Source: Diospyros lotus (Eukaryota > Streptophyta > Magnoliopsida > Ericales > Ebenaceae). From it: a stretch of 64,000 nucleotides of DNA. A program made the translations under genes and the position numbers. Below, in pieces: positions 11,288 to 24,793 of this stretch. The stretch lies in NCBI RefSeq assembly GCF_014633365.1, contig NC_068350.1:37067119-37131118 (forward strand), given 5' to 3'. Under the pieces are notes generated by a model that worked only from the letters and a program-made list of their open reading frames with translations, ran no database searches and was not told the origin of the DNA. Every line of letters begins with the position of its first letter. The first letter of the stretch is position 1.

Positions 11288-13947
11288 AATCGAACCAGAT
11301 AATTCATTTTCGCTCTCTCAGATTCATTACATCAGTACGACCCAATAAATCATGATCGACCAATTCCAAACGTCGACAAATATATACATATATATATTTA
11401 GGATTGAACCATGATCTTTAGTGTGAAAAATTTTAAAATCTTAGTCCTAGTTTAGAATCGATCTCTACTAAATAAATATTATTAGTAGAGATACACTAGT
11501 AACCCTATTGAGAAAACAATACGTGATATACTTTTAATTGTTACATATAAATATGAAATTTGTGTAGTTTGAAAAATAATAATAATTACTTTATTATTCA
11601 AAAATTATATCAAATATATCTATTTGAGTAAAGAGTTAATATAATTTTTAAAATTGGAGGGTACACCTTATAAATTTGTAAAGTCTCTTAATATATAATA
11701 TTAATTATGTAATTTACTCAAAAATCTTACGCATCAGTCATCACAGGCAGGTGACCTTAGCGGTGCCCAGAGTAGTTTATTTATGCTTCGAGATCCCATA
11801 TGCGGATATTCTGTTGAAATTGGAAGTTTCCCATTCAACATGCCAATAAAATATTATAAAATTATCAATAAATACGAAAAACAGAAATAATAAGTATTTT
11901 TTTAAAATAAGAGACAGAAATACAGAAAAATATGTAAATAAAAAATAAAATTTTTTATAAATATAATTTTAATATAAAAAATATAAAAATAATTATTTAA
12001 TTTAAAAAAAATAAATTACATAATACATTCAAACAAATATAAATATAAATTTTATCGTTCATAAATCATGATTTATTAATTTAAAATAAAAAAATAATTT
12101 AGAGATAATTTTTTTTATCTCTAATCTCTTTATAGATATATTTTTAAATTAAAAATAAATGTTTAGTATTTTTTATTATTTTGAAAAGATCAAAAAATAT
12201 TTTTAAAATTATAAAAATAACTCAAAAATATTTTTTAATATTTTTTATACAAAAAATATTAAAATAACATTTTCAAAATATTTTCATGTCTCATAGCTTT
12301 TATCATTGTTCGTGTGAAAAATTAATTAATTTTTTGATAAATAATTTTTTGATAAATAATTTTTAATCATGAATCAGATTAATTTTTTAGATTCAAACAT
12401 TGATTTAGAGTTAGTAATTATATTTTTATAATTATATAAAACATTAATAAAAATATATAATTTAAATATATAAATAACATTTTTTATTTTGGAGTGTCAT
12501 TCATTCATATATGTATGAATAGTTTTGGATGGTAGCGAGTAAAGTAGCAGTAGGTGTCAATTCATGGATCTGAAAGGTTTTCACTTTCCAGTTTTGCCCT
12601 CGCCCCAATGTCTTTAAAAGTACTTTTAAGTCGGGGGCATCAAAATTCGATCTTATCCGAATGGATGCAGCGTGGACCATGCGGCACCCGGCATGCGCCC
12701 TCTTATTTAATTGATGGCTAAGTACTGAAGTATTGTTTAAAGTATATACTAATAACGAATAATAAATATATTTTATTTTTAATTTTAAAATAATATTAAA
12801 ATCATAATTAATAACGATAGAGACAAATCTAGAACCAGATCTAGGAAAGCACTATCCTAAATTCATAGGTCATTTCGGCTCTCCTCTCCCCTAATTGAGG
12901 AGGGTTGAATTTAGAAGACGACTAGAACCCCTGTCTGTCTCTTCTTAAATTCGTTCTTAAATAACGGTGTCATCAGTTATGTATCATATATTTGTTAAAA
13001 AAAGTATTAGGCAAAAGACATAATAATATATTATTCTTTTAATTTTCTACAATAAAGAAACATAACATAATGACTTATAATATTATTCTTAATTTTAATG
13101 ATCTATAATGATGATTAAAGTTAATTAATATCAAAATCTTCTTAAAATTGAGTGCATTCGATCATTATTTTTGGGCTCAAGTTTATCCAAAACTTGATCC
13201 CTTAATGATCAAGTCAATATTGATATTAGAGGTGGAGTAAAATAATTATAAGTAATAAATAATATAATTTTTTTCAAAATTTATGTTTTATATAAATATA
13301 TCATAAAATAAGAATAAATCATGATCGTAACACGTGGACGGTGAAATCCTAACTTGGGCCACTCTAAAAGAGTGAAGATCTTGATATGTATAAAAATAAA
13401 TTCAATTATTTGAGTTAGTCTTTTACCTATGTCGAGACTGAGTCCGATTTGAATATTTTTGTACAAGAGAGTTTTGACATTGGCAGGGCCATAGGGGCAC
13501 GTGACATGCCCCCCTAAAGTATAAAAATAAATTAATTATTTAAGTGCGAGTCTTGGGGCTGCCAGAACCATGACCCCAGTCCCCGGACCTGAAATCAATA
13601 AATTATATATAATATATTAAAATTTTAATTCCAATGTAAGGCTGACTCATTCTTCCAAGGTCAAATTAATCATCTAATTTTCACGTGGAGCACACATATT
13701 TTTATCAATAATATATTAATATATTATTTTTATATTATATTAATATAAATATATCATATTAATAAATTATCCCAAACGCCCATCCAAACTAACAACTGTC
13801 ATCTCCCTCCCAAATTATTCTTTCAGTGGCTACAGTGGCTAAAGACGATGTAGGGGAGGTGGCCAACAACAAGAATAGAGGATAGAAGATGTAGGTGTAG
13901 ATGCAGGTCAGATGATTATGACAAAAGCTATAGAACTCGTTGTTGCT
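11288..13947. other. Intergenic, no gene seen
   Basis: Very AT-rich with long A/T tracts (11880-12500). A short less AT-rich patch at 12570-12720 and another at 12830-12960 show nothing recognisable. Confidence 0.6.
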
Positions 13948-14115
13948 TATGTTGTACGGAAACACCTCATAGAAGTTGTTTTTCTGTTTCGAAAACGTTT
14001 CAAAAACGTTTCTTATTGTCATTTCGGACCCTATTTATGCTTATTTTTTTAAAAAAATGTCTGCTTCCACATTTTTATTTTTTATCAAAAATATTTCTCG
14101 TTTCCGTACAACATA
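13948..14115. mobile_element. Short MITE-like element with perfect 16-bp terminal inverted repeats
   Basis: TATGTTGTACGGAAAC at 13948-13963 is matched exactly by its complement GTTTCCGTACAACATA at 14100-14115. The 168-bp unit has no coding capacity and contains repeated AAACGTTTC motifs. The layout is that of a miniature inverted-repeat transposable element. I could not identify a target duplication. Confidence 0.6.
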
Positions 14116-15379
14116 GGTTGTTGATTGAAAAAAGTAAAAGGCAAAGAGGCAAGAGCATCAATAGTGGCGAAAGACAACGTCGTTGATTAAGTTAAACCAA
14201 ATTTGAATATGATGTAATTTTTAATAAATAAATATAAAATTCAATGTAATCTAGATGGGGCCCACCTCAAGCAAGTTGTTATACTAAGCAACAACCTTGG
14301 ATTCGAGTCACTATAGCATTGAAGTTTTTCTATTTATGTATGCGAAATCAAATTGACTCCGTTTATATTATACGTTTTAAAGTTTTTTTAAGTTTCATTC
14401 CTTACATTTAAGTAAGAAATAACTTTTTTATTGAAAAATGTAATCACTTTATAAAAAAACATAATCGCATATTACATATAATTAATGTACGAGAGTTCAT
14501 ATAATCGGTCGACTATATAGAGTGTAATTAAGACTTGATATAACGTGATACTATTAAACTAACTTCTCCTAATGTCAAAGACTCAAAAAGAATTGACAAT
14601 GGAAACAAATGTCAAACCAAAGGCAACTCACAAGCCCAATAAGTTTGCAAGGGCTAGCCCAGCCCAAATTTAGCTTAAAAAGTTCACTATTTTAAATTAT
14701 AGGCCTTAGTTTTTCAAAAAATTAATAAATTTTAAATTTTTGATTAAATCGAAATAACTGAATTAAATGGGTCAAAATTTATAGTTCTTTTGGTTGAATT
14801 TGTAAATCAAATTGATTCTAAATTTGAGTTTTATAATTATTTCAGTTGAGTTCGATCTTCTTATTGAAAAATCGAAATAACTAAACTGATTAAAAGATAA
14901 AAAATAATTTTTTTTTTATCAAAATTGGCTAGTTCGGTTCATATATTTGGATTTAACCAAAATTTGCTCACTCCTAATTACTTCTATCTATTTACACTGT
15001 TATTTTTGGATTTTTTTTATTTAAGCAATTATTCTATCGATTCGATTCGATTTTTGAAAATATTCGATCTATTTAGTTTGAGCAATTAAGTTGGTTCGGT
15101 AGTTGGACCGACTGAATGCTCACCCCCTAGATTTTATGAATAATTATAACCATTAGTAAAAATGCAAGACTCAATTCAATTTCATTTCAGAAAATATAAT
15201 TTGATTTTTATTTTTAATTTTATAATTATAGATGTCTTGACATTTTGTATTTCAAAAGCCATAGCATTCACTTTTAAAAAATTAGAAAATATCAAAAAAA
15301 AAATTTAAAAATAAATACAATGAATTTTTGAAACATAAAATTATATATATATCATTTTATAAAATTATTTTTGAAATGT
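14116..15379. other. Intergenic, no gene seen
   Basis: AT-rich DNA without recognisable genes or repeat borders. Confidence 0.55.
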
Positions 15380-16440
15380 GTTAGACCGGGAGGTGCTATG
15401 GCACACACCAAGAGGGGGAGTGAATTAGATATTTTAAAAACTTGATAAAACTTGAAATCATTTTCATGGAAAATTTGATGCAAGTGAAGATTATTGAAAT
15501 GCTTGAAATAATAAATGAAATAAAAGCACAAACAAGAGATGAACACAAGAATTTATAGTGGTTCGGCTTAACCCAAGCCTAATCCATTACCTTAACTCTT
15601 CACTAAGGATTTTTAAAACAATCCACTATCAACCCCCTACTAAACCCGAGTAGGTCCTCTAGTCATCGACTAGAAAATTTACAAACCTCCCAATCAAATA
15701 GGCTCTCTAGCTACACAAGCTAGGAAATATAAGAAATATACAATTGGAGATAATCTAAGAGATGAATCTCTTAGTTACAATATCTCTCAAAATTAAACAA
15801 GGCTTAAATAGATGTATATAAATTTAGATCAAAGCCTTGAAGAGAGAAAAATAAAACACAAACGATTTTAAATACAAATGTTAATACAAATGAGAATAAC
15901 AGTAAGCTTAAATGATTTCATTCTCGTCCATTAGCCTTCTCTTGATCTCCTTGATATGTATATATAAGCATCCCAAGAATCTTACCCAAAACTAGACGTT
16001 GGAGAATGAGAAACTAGCCATTGAAGATTGAAAAACTAGCCATTATTGATTTTTGAGAAATGAACAGTCGACAGACAAAATAGGTTAGTCGACTATTTCT
16101 TCAAATAAAACTAGGCATAGTCGATAGACAAGAAAGTATAGTCGACTATCTTCTAACACAAATTAACTATAGTCGACAAATACATTCACATAGTCGAAAG
16201 AAGAAAAACCATAGTCGACTATTCTTACATGATAGTCAACAGAATGAAAAATAGTCGACATAAGCCATATATAGTCGACATATTATACAAGCATAGTCGA
16301 CTATCTTTAATAACATAGTCGACTATTGACAGGCATAGTTAACAGCACTAAACCATATAGTCGACTATCAATTTTGAAAAAAAAATGAAAACTTAACTGA
16401 TAACATGAAGAAACACACTTGATTGATACAAATCATCACA
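15380..16440. repeat. Unassigned repeat carrying an AGTCGA(C) motif array
   Basis: Starts near TTAGACCGGGAGGTGCTATGG and contains TTTATAGTGGTTCGGCTTAA, a sequence style I associate with dispersed plant repeats. From 16070 to 16370 the hexamer AGTCGA occurs twelve times, usually as AGTCGACTAT or AGTCGACA. Two further copies are decayed to AGTCAAC and AGTTAAC. Many full copies form the palindrome ATAGTCGACTAT. Spacers are unequal (about 15-30 bases) and AT-rich. No long terminal repeats or protein domains were found. Confidence 0.45.
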
Positions 16441-18184
16441 AGATATTTATATTTTCATTTACTTTAATACATAAATATAAATAAGAAAGTACTCTCCATT
16501 TAGATTCAATAAAAATATGTAAAAAATTAAAATCCATAAGAATAAGAAAGTAAAATTTGGGTTTTAGTAGAAACTTAGGATTTTGTGATTTTACCACCTC
16601 CAAGATATACACTTTCTATTTCTTGAAAAATTTGTTAAAAATAATTTTATCACTAATGAATGTTAGCTGTTGAAATACCAGAAGTTAGTTTTATAAAAAG
16701 AAAACATTTTCATATATGTCTTCTTATAAGGTGCTAAACTTCTAGACTTAGAAAAATATGACTTTGAAATCTCGATATTTGAAATTCATTTGGTTTTCAT
16801 TTTCACAAAGTAATAATTGATATTGAAATTGATTTATGTTAAAAACCACAACCTTGATTCATGACTTAGGGATTAAATAAAGTATTATTTTTCATCATCA
16901 AAACTAATATACAAAAGTAAAACAACAAAAGGGACATGCTGTGCATTTTAAGCTAAAGAAAAGATTGAATGGGACGTATTGAATTAGAGACTTTGTATAC
17001 AACCACGAGTGTCCCCTAACCATATATTTATAAGATTTTATTAATAAAACATTATGTATTACATTAAAATAAAAGTGGTCATGAATTAATATGAGATTTA
17101 AAACATATCTTTCTATAGCACCGATCGATATTAAGTACTTCATGGTTTGGGGCTTTAGTCAGTCTATTAATAATCGTTTTTTTCTAGATATATTCGACAT
17201 TCCCACTTTTTTATTCTAGTTTTTAAGTATAAGTTTGAAATCATTATTTTTGTAATAATATTCTCCAAGTTTCAATGCTTTGTTTTTTCAAGATTGCAAG
17301 AAGTTTAGAGCTCAAGATTAGTGAGTTTGTTCCTTTATTAAATTTTTTAGAGATGAAGAACACCAATCACCCAAATAAATAATAATAAACTTTCAAATAT
17401 ATCACAAATAATATACATGTCCAAAAGATAATACTTGTCGTGATGAAATGTCAAATGATACTAAAATGTAACTATGTGACATTAACACACCATGTAGAAA
17501 TAAGAGACAAAATAATATATATAGGTCGAATCACTTATCTTTAAAAATATAAAATTATATGTTATTTCATGCCTTGCATGCTAACGTGGTTTGTGCCTTG
17601 AACCTTAAAAATCATTTTTAAAATTTTTGTCTACATTTTTATAAATTTTTTTGCTTCTTTATTTTTTCTTTCCTTGTGTGCATGTGCAAGTGACACACCC
17701 ATAATCTACACACCTTTGGACTGACTCGTGTGATTCACGTACCTAAATTTAGCCACTTTCGCTTATCTTTTCTAATGATCGCCTTGTTATCAACTATTAT
17801 TGTAATTTGTCAATCAACTCTTTTTTTAATCTTTTTTTCCTCTTTCCTTTTTTTATTTCTCTTTCATTTTTTTTTTCTTGGTTGAAACAATTGCTTTTGT
17901 CATCACTAGTCGTCAAACTAGTTTTCTAGCAACATGGGTAACTTTCGATGATATTGAAAACCTCGTTTGAAATTCACTAAAACTCTTCAATTTTGTCCTA
18001 GTCTCCTATTTTTCTTTTAGGTCTCTATTGACCCTCAATTCCTCCCCCATTTTTACCTAAATGCACCTAATATCAGACAATACTCTATTGACACCTACTT
18101 TTCCATCGAACACCCAACATCACTCAAAACTTCACTAAATCACTTGATTTCTACACCAAATTCTTCCTATCTATCTCTTCTATA
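16441..18184. other. Intergenic, no gene seen
   Basis: AT-rich, with pyrimidine-rich tracts around 17800-17880. No recognisable gene or transposon. Confidence 0.55.
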
Positions 18185-20078
18185 AAGATCCTCCAACAAC
18201 AACCCTCAAAATCAATCAAAACTGACTAGTTTGTACACCCAAAAGCCTCAATTGGAATCTTCATTTTATGGTTGATTTCCATTACCCTACCCTCCCCCCA
18301 AATCCACCAATCAATATGAGGATATCAACTGGCAATTATTTAATCGACCAAGTTATGTAACATAATTTTTTAATTTAACAATTGATAGTAAAGTTTTGTC
18401 TTTTGACAAACTTAACTAACATCTATACCATACTTTTGTTAGGAAATGTAATGAGTGTAATTAACATCTTACTTAAATCTATGAACAAAAATTCTAGGAC
18501 CACTCAAAAACTCGATTAAGGTGAGTTTAATTTTTATTTTTTAATTTTCCCTCTCTAAATCATTGATACAAATTTGAGCTCCTTTTGTGTCCTTATATAA
18601 TTATATTGTTTTTTTGTTGTTTAACATTCTAATTGAACTCAATTTCAACTCAATTGAGTAAATTTACCAAATAGTTTTTTTATAAAGTAATTTATAAAAA
18701 CCACCTATGAGATTTTGAAAATAGAAATTGGTACCTCTCCATTTAGGTAAATGTCATAAGTGAGGTGGAATAGCAAAAAATGCCCCTAGTTTTAAGATTA
18801 TTTTAAAAATAAAAAAATATTGGTGATCGTTGACAATCACTAGCGGTCGACAAAACCGTAACGATTGTTTGTGGCTTCTATCACCTAGGGTTCTATTCCT
18901 AAACCCTAACAATTGTTAGCATTTACATCAAACAGCGAGAGAGATTTTCTTTAGTGACCCAATGATGCTCTTAAATCTACCTATCAATCCCTATCGCGTT
19001 CTGTGATGGTCTCAAACCTCATCAACAGTAAGGAAACCCTATCTCTAATGGGGTTGTTAAAAAACCCAAATAGATATGGGTTTCTCTTTCACAATTGGGT
19101 TTGCTCTTTCTCTCCAATGACCTTGATAGAGATAAGGTTGCCAATGGCTAGATTAGAGAAAGGGTTTTGAAGTGCATTTGGTCAACTAACCATTGCCATT
19201 AAAAAAAAGATCAATATAACCTATTTGATTTTAGTAACGGCTGAACCTAAATGGGTTTTGTCATGGGAGATAAAGATAGGAAGCTATTTAATAATAGTAC
19301 AATGACAATGGAGTTTTATGGTGGAAGAGCAAAATAAATCAAAACCAAGGGGGTTGTAGGTGACTTCTTCAAGTAACAATGAAGATTAATAATGGTAGTG
19401 GAGATAAAGGAGATGACTGGTGATCTTGACCAAATAGTTGATTTGGCTTGGTTCACCATACATTAGTGACAAATAGATGGGGGATGTTGTGGTGTCGATA
19501 GAGGAAATGTGTTGGGTCTTCACTCTTGATGGTTTAACAAGACAATATAGAAAGCTTAAAACACTGGCAATAATGCTTATTTTCATTGAATAAAGGCAAG
19601 GATCAAATTAACAATAGAGATAGTGGGTTTTGACAGCTTTGGCCAATCCTTAAGTTGAGAGATAGAGAGAAAGGTCAGTGATTTGGGCTGTTGGTTTGAC
19701 ATGCAATGAAATAAATTATAACATAACCTAAAGATTGAGAGTAATTACTGTATTATTTTAAATGTCAAAAATGTCACTTACACTTATCTTAAAACTTAAA
19801 AATACCAATTTTTTTTTTTATAATCAAACTCACTTTATAAGTACACAAATTAAATTCACAAATGTGTTAAATTGAACATTCATTGCCCTAAATTGTAAAT
19901 TCCCATGTGCTTATGGTCCTCCTCCTTGTAAAGATCTCCTCAGCGCTTTGGCCTGTAACCTTTGCATCTGCAGCCACCCTGGAAGACTCACATAAACATG
20001 GCGTTGATTTTTCTCTATTAAAACACCAACTTTAAACCCTAAAACCGCATGCCATGAGATGTTGTTGTTGCTCCTGCC
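18185..20078 (+). repeat. Inverted-duplication arm A (upstream DNA of the PPR pseudogene)
   Basis: This stretch matches the reverse complement of about 46440-49015. Clear anchors are TTTGTACACCC with ATGGTTGATTTCCATTA (18230-18290 against 48890-48975), the ACAATCACTAGCGG region (about 18830 against 47650) and the GCCATGTTTATGTGAGTCTTC stretch (minus strand, about 19990-20010, against 46497-46517). Arm A lacks a segment of roughly 0.7 kb that is present in arm B at about 48180-48880. Confidence 0.8.
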
Positions 20079-20194
20079 ACGAAGAAGCTCCCATCCCATC
20101 TTCTTCGACCCACTTCCCCATTCATCTCCAACTCAAACCATTCCAAATCCCTCGGCCTCCACGCCACTCCTGATCAAGTCTTCAAAATCATCAA

Positions 20195-20469
20195 TGAAGG
20201 AGTTTACTGCAGCTTTTTGTTAGAATAATTTTTTGATTTTTAGGAAAGTCCTAGTCTTTAGGGATAACTACTTGTATTTGAATTATTCCAAGTTTATGTT
20301 ACCACTTGGCCTTTATTTTCGCCAAAGTGGGTTACTTTCTCATTTTCTATTATTGTATATTAATTGAATGGCTATTTAAGCCAAGGTTACTATCAATAAA
20401 ACTAAGTCATCCAATCCAGTTTGTTGTGTTCTTGATTTTAGCTTTCACATTGGATCAAGGTTCCCAACA
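20195..20469 (+). repeat. 5' LTR of copia element
   Basis: 275 bp, TGAAGGAG...TTCCCAACA, with the TG/CA ends of LTRs. Confidence 0.92.
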
Positions 20470-20472
20470 ATC

Positions 20473-20484
20473 TGGTATCAGAGC
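20473..20484 (+). other. Primer-binding site of copia element
   Basis: TGGTATCAGAGC, complementary to the 3' end of initiator tRNA-Met, lies three bases after the 5' LTR. This is the usual primer of plant copia elements. Confidence 0.9.
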
Positions 20485-20546
20485 TCCCACTGGGCCTGAC
20501 AAAATCAAAGCAACAGTTTTTGAAGTTCTTACAACAGCACAGAAGA

Positions 20547-21245
20547 TGACTACTAAAGAGAGTTTTATACAGCCAGCCATTCCTCGCTTTGATGGTCACT
20601 ATGACATTGGAGCATGCTAATGGAAAATTTCCTATATTTAAGGAATTTTGGGAGCTAGTGGAGCCTGGTTATGTTGAGCCAGCAAGTGAATCGTTGAAGA
20701 CATATGCACAATAAAAAAAGAATGACGAGATGAAGCTAAAGGACTTGAAAGTGAAGAACTATCTCTTCCAGGCCATCGATTGCACAATTCTTTACACCAT
20801 TCTCAAGAAGGATACTGCCTGCTTAATATGGAATGCCATGAAAAAAAAGTTCGAAGGGAATGCAAAGGTCAAGAGGTCTCATCTTCAAGCTCTCCGTAGA
20901 GAATTTGAAACTCTTGAGATAAGGTCCGGTGAACGAGTGACAAAGTATTTCTCTAGGGTCATGATAGTGGCAAACAAGATGCGAATTTATGGAGAAGATA
21001 TGCATGATGTTAAAATGGTGGAGAAAATTCTACGCTCTTTAACTGAGAAGTTTAACTATGTTGTTTGTTCTATTGAGGAGTTAAAGGACATTAATGCTCT
21101 CACTATTAATGAGTTACAAAGCTCATCAATAGTACATGAACATAAATTCCAGAGGCACAATGATGAGGAGCAGGCCTTGAAGGTGACACATGAAAAAAGA
21201 AGATGTCGTGGTCATGGTGGCTACAGAGGAAGAGGGACAGGTTGA
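20547..21245 (+). pseudogene. copia gag (decayed)
   Basis: Begins at ATG with a sequence including PAIPRFDGHYD, typical of copia gag. A frameshift follows near 20600 and a stop lies around 20712. The open part from 20730 holds KRSHLQALRREFETLEIRSGE and KILRSLTEKFNYVVCSIEEL, the UBN2-type gag core that packages element RNA. The frame ends at a TGA (21243-21245) just before the zinc knuckle. Confidence 0.85.
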
Positions 21246-21266
21246 GCAGGTTTCAACAAGGCAACT

Positions 21267-24200
21267 GTGAAGTGTTACCGATGCCATAATCTTGGACATT
21301 TTCAGTATGAATGTCCTTCTGGGAACAAAGAAGCAAACTATGCAGAACTTGATGAAGAAGATGAAATGTTTCTGATGTCTTTATGGAGCTGTATGAGGCC
21401 AGAAGAGAAGATGCATGGTTCCCTGATTCAGGGTGTTCTAATCACATGTGCGACAATCTAGCTATGTTCAGTGAACTAGATGAAAAATTTTGGCATTCGG
21501 TGAAACTGGGGAACAACACTAAGATGAATGTGATGGGAAAGGGAACTATGAAGCTGTTGCTGAATGGAGTCAATCATGTTGTTGCCGAGGTATACTATAT
21601 TCCAGAGTTGAGAAATAACCTCTTAAGCATAGGGCAGTTGCAAGAAAGAGGCTTGGCTATTTTGATCAAGGGAGGGATGTGTAAGATATTTCATCCAGCG
21701 AAGGGTTTGATCATTCAAACCAACATAAGTGCCAATAGGATGTTTATCTTGTTGACTCAGTCTCAAGTTTCTTCTCAAGCACAATCTAATAAGTGCTTGC
21801 ACACAAGAGCTCAAAACTTGTCTCATCTTTGGTATCGAAGGTATGGGCATCTAAGCTACAAGGGTTTGAGAACCTTGCTAGATAAAAACATGGTACATGG
21901 ACTTCTTCAACTCTCTGCCTCAAGTGTGATATGCACTGATGGCATCAACGGGAAACAACACCGTGATCCTATCCCAAAGAGGAGTACTTGGAGAGCAACT
22001 TAGAATTTGGAACTTATTCATACGGATATTTGTGGTCCGATCACTCCTACATCTAATAGCAACAAGAGGTACATTTTGTTATTCATTGATGATTATAGCA
22101 GAAAAGCTTGGGTGTATTTTCTAGAGGAGAAGTCAGGGGCTTTAAATTCTTTTAAATGCTTTAAGACTATGGTTGAGAAAGAAACATGGATGTTTGTTAA
22201 GTGTTTGCACACTAATAGAGGAGGAGAATTCAATTCAAATGAGTTCAATGATTTCAGCAAACAAAGTGGGATTAAGAGGCAATTGACCACCGTTTATACT
22301 TTGCAACAGAACAATGTAGCTAAAAGGAAGAATAGAACCATGATGAACATGGTTTGTTCAATGTTATCTGACAAGAACATTCCCAAGACCTTTCGGCTAT
22401 AGGTAATGAACTGGACTATCTATGTCCTCAATAGGTGTCCTGCATTAGCTGTCAAGGATGTTACACCAGAGGAGGCTTGGAGTGGAGTGAAACCCTCAGT
22501 AGATCATTTTCGGGTTTTTGGTTACATAGCACACGTCCATGTTCCAGAAGCAAGAGGACTAAACTTGATAATAAAAGCATTACTTGTGTGCTATTGGGAG
22601 TTAGTGAGGAGTCAAAAGATTACATGCTATTTGATCCTATTGTTAAGAGGGTTGTTGTGAGTAAAGATGTAATTTTTGAAGAAGGGAAGCAATGGGATTG
22701 GGATGTGAGTTATGAAAAACAAATAGTAGTAGACTTACAATGGGGTGTGAGTGAAAATGAGAATGGAGATGATACTGATGGAGAGGTAGGAAAGACTAGT
22801 GACGAGGGAGTTAGAGAAAAAGAAGATGGTCTTAGTGAGGGTGAAGAGAGAATGAGGGAATCGAGGCAACCTCCTACATGGATGGGTGATTATGATAGTG
22901 GAGAAGGTCTATCTGAGGATGAAGTTTATATGGCACTAGTGGTATCAACTGATCCATTGTATTTTGAGGAAGATGTGAAGAGTGCAAATTGGAGATTGCC
23001 TATGGACAATGAAATCAAATCCTTCGAGAAGAACAAAACATGAACATTCATTGAGCTGCTAGCTAGAGCCAAAAAAATTGGAGTGAAGTGGGTTTATAAA
23101 ACCAAATACAATGAGCATGGAAAGGTTGATAAGCACAAGGCTCGTTTGGTTGCTAAATGGTACTCTCAAGATCATGGAGTAGACTACACAAAAGTTTTTG
23201 CATCAGTGGCAAGGATGGATACTGTGAGGATGATTATTACTCTGGCTACACAGAAGGATTGGAAGATTTTTCAGCTGGATGTTAAGTCAGCTTTTCTCCA
23301 TAGTGAGTTGAATGAAGATGTTTAGGTGGAGCAGCCAAGAGGGTATGAAAAAAAGGCAGTGAGCATTTGGTTTACAAGTTACATAAAGCCTTGTATAGAT
23401 TAAAACAAGCTCCACGAGCTTTGTTTAGTCGAATCAAAGCACATTTCATTAGTGAAAGGTTTCAAATGTGTGATAGTAAGCAGACATTATTCACAAAGAG
23501 AAGCAGAGAAGAAAAAATTATCATTGTAAGTGTTTATGTTGATGATTTAATTTTTGCTAGTGATGATGAAATTATGATGTCTGAATTTAAAAGCTCTATG
23601 CTAAGAGAGTTTGATATGTATGACTTGGGGAAGATGAGTTTTTTTCTTGGGATTGAGGTGCTACAAAAGTCTAATGGTATTTATATATGCCAAAGGAAAT
23701 ATGCCTTGGAGGTTTTGGGAAGGTTTGGTATGATGGAAAGTAATTCGGTGGGCAATCCAATAGTTCTAGGTTTCAAAGTGAGCAAAGATAGAGATGGAGT
23801 CCCTATTGATAGATGTACTACAAGCAGTTAGTGGGGAGTTTAATGTATCTCATTGCCATAAGACCTGACATGAAGTTTGTTACTTGTCTCATAACCAGAT
23901 ATATGGCAAAACCAATGAAGATTCATCTACAGGCAGCTAAGAGAGCACTTCGATACTTAAAAGGAACTGTGAACTATGGAATTCATTATAAGAAAAGAGG
24001 AGATGGTGAGTTGTTGGAATTTACAGATAGAGACTATGCCAGAGATATGAAGGACATGAAGAGTACATCTGGGTACGTGTTTTTAATGAGTTCAGGTGTT
24101 GTTTCATGGTGTTTAAAAAAGCAACCTATTGTGACTTTATCAACCACATAAGTTGAGTTTGTGGCAACTGCAGTCTGTGCTTGTCAAGGAGTCTGGATGA

Positions 24201-24451
24201 AGAGAATTTTAAAAGAGTTGGGACATTCTGATGGAGGTTGTACTATTGTGATGTGTGACAACAGTTCAACCATCAAGCTGTTTAAGAATCCAGTTATGCA
24301 TGGTCGCAACAAGCATATTGATGTGAGATTCTATTTCTTAAGGAATCTTACTAAGGATGGTACAATTGAATTAGTTCATTGTGGAAGTCGGGATCAAGTG
24401 ATGGACATAATGAGCAAACCATTGAAGCTTGAAGCTTATCAGAAGCTTTGA
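21267..24451 (+). pseudogene. copia pol: zinc knuckle, protease, integrase, reverse transcriptase, RNase H (broken)
   Basis: In order: a CCHC knuckle CYRCHNLGHFQYEC near 21271; protease with DSG in WFPDSGCSNHMC (about 21416); a GAG-pre-integrase segment HLWYRRYGHLSYKGLR; an integrase core with LIHTDICGPI and IDDYSRKAWVYF (22007-22402); reverse transcriptase with RLVAKWYSQDHGVDYTKVFA (about 23140) and the catalytic YVDDLIFASDD (about 23540); and RNase H with CDNSSTIKL and HGRNKHIDVRFYFLR near 24260-24330. At least five stops or frame changes break it, for example near 22003, 22402, 23043, 23325 and 24151. It cannot make a full polyprotein. Confidence 0.9.
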
Positions 24452-24511
24452 AAATTGCTAGGAGTATGTGAGATTTCTGGAATAAACTAATTGTTTCACT
24501 ACATTTAGTTT

Positions 24512-24522
24512 AAGGGAGGGAA
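24512..24522 (+). other. Polypurine tract of copia element
   Basis: AAGGGAGGGAA directly before the 3' LTR, the expected plus-strand priming site. Confidence 0.85.
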
Positions 24523-24793
24523 TGAAGAAGTTTACTGCAGTTTTTTGTTAGAATAATTTCATGATTTTCAAGAAAGTCATAGTCTTTAGAGATAACTACT
24601 TGTATTTGAATTGTTCCAAGTTTCTGTTACCACTTGGCCTTTACTTTTGCCAAAGTGGACTGCTTTCTCATTTTCTGTTATCGTGTATTGAATGGCTATT
24701 TAAGCCAAGGTTACTGTCAATAAAACTAAGTCATCCAATCCAGTTTGTTGTGTTCTTGATTTTAGCTTTCATATTAGATCAAGGTTCCCAACA
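24523..24793 (+). repeat. 3' LTR of copia element
   Basis: 271 bp, TGAAGAAG...TTCCCAACA, matching the 5' LTR apart from scattered substitutions and a 4-base deletion. Confidence 0.92.

Larger units (their letters stand above)
20195..24793 (+). mobile_element. Ty1/copia LTR retrotransposon (4.6 kb, complete ends, coding decayed)
   Basis: Bounded by LTRs starting TGAAG and ending CCCAACA, with 5-bp target duplication ATCAA at 20190-20194 and 24794-24798. The intact PPR gene has a single uninterrupted ATCAA at this site, confirming the insertion. The internal order is gag, protease, integrase, reverse transcriptase, RNase H, which defines Ty1/copia. By eye the LTRs differ at about 20 positions plus a 4-base indel over about 270 bases, so the insertion is not recent. 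Stops and frameshifts make it non-autonomous today. Confidence 0.95.

Noticed and set aside
10521..11302. Possible small genes in a GC-richer island
   Set aside because: The island reads better as an LTR fragment. The frames overlap on both strands and contain no domain.
16066..16370. CRISPR-like short repeats (AGTCGAC array)
   Set aside because: Spacers are unequal, short and AT-rich, the repeat is only 6-12 bases, and the context is a plant repeat with no cas genes.
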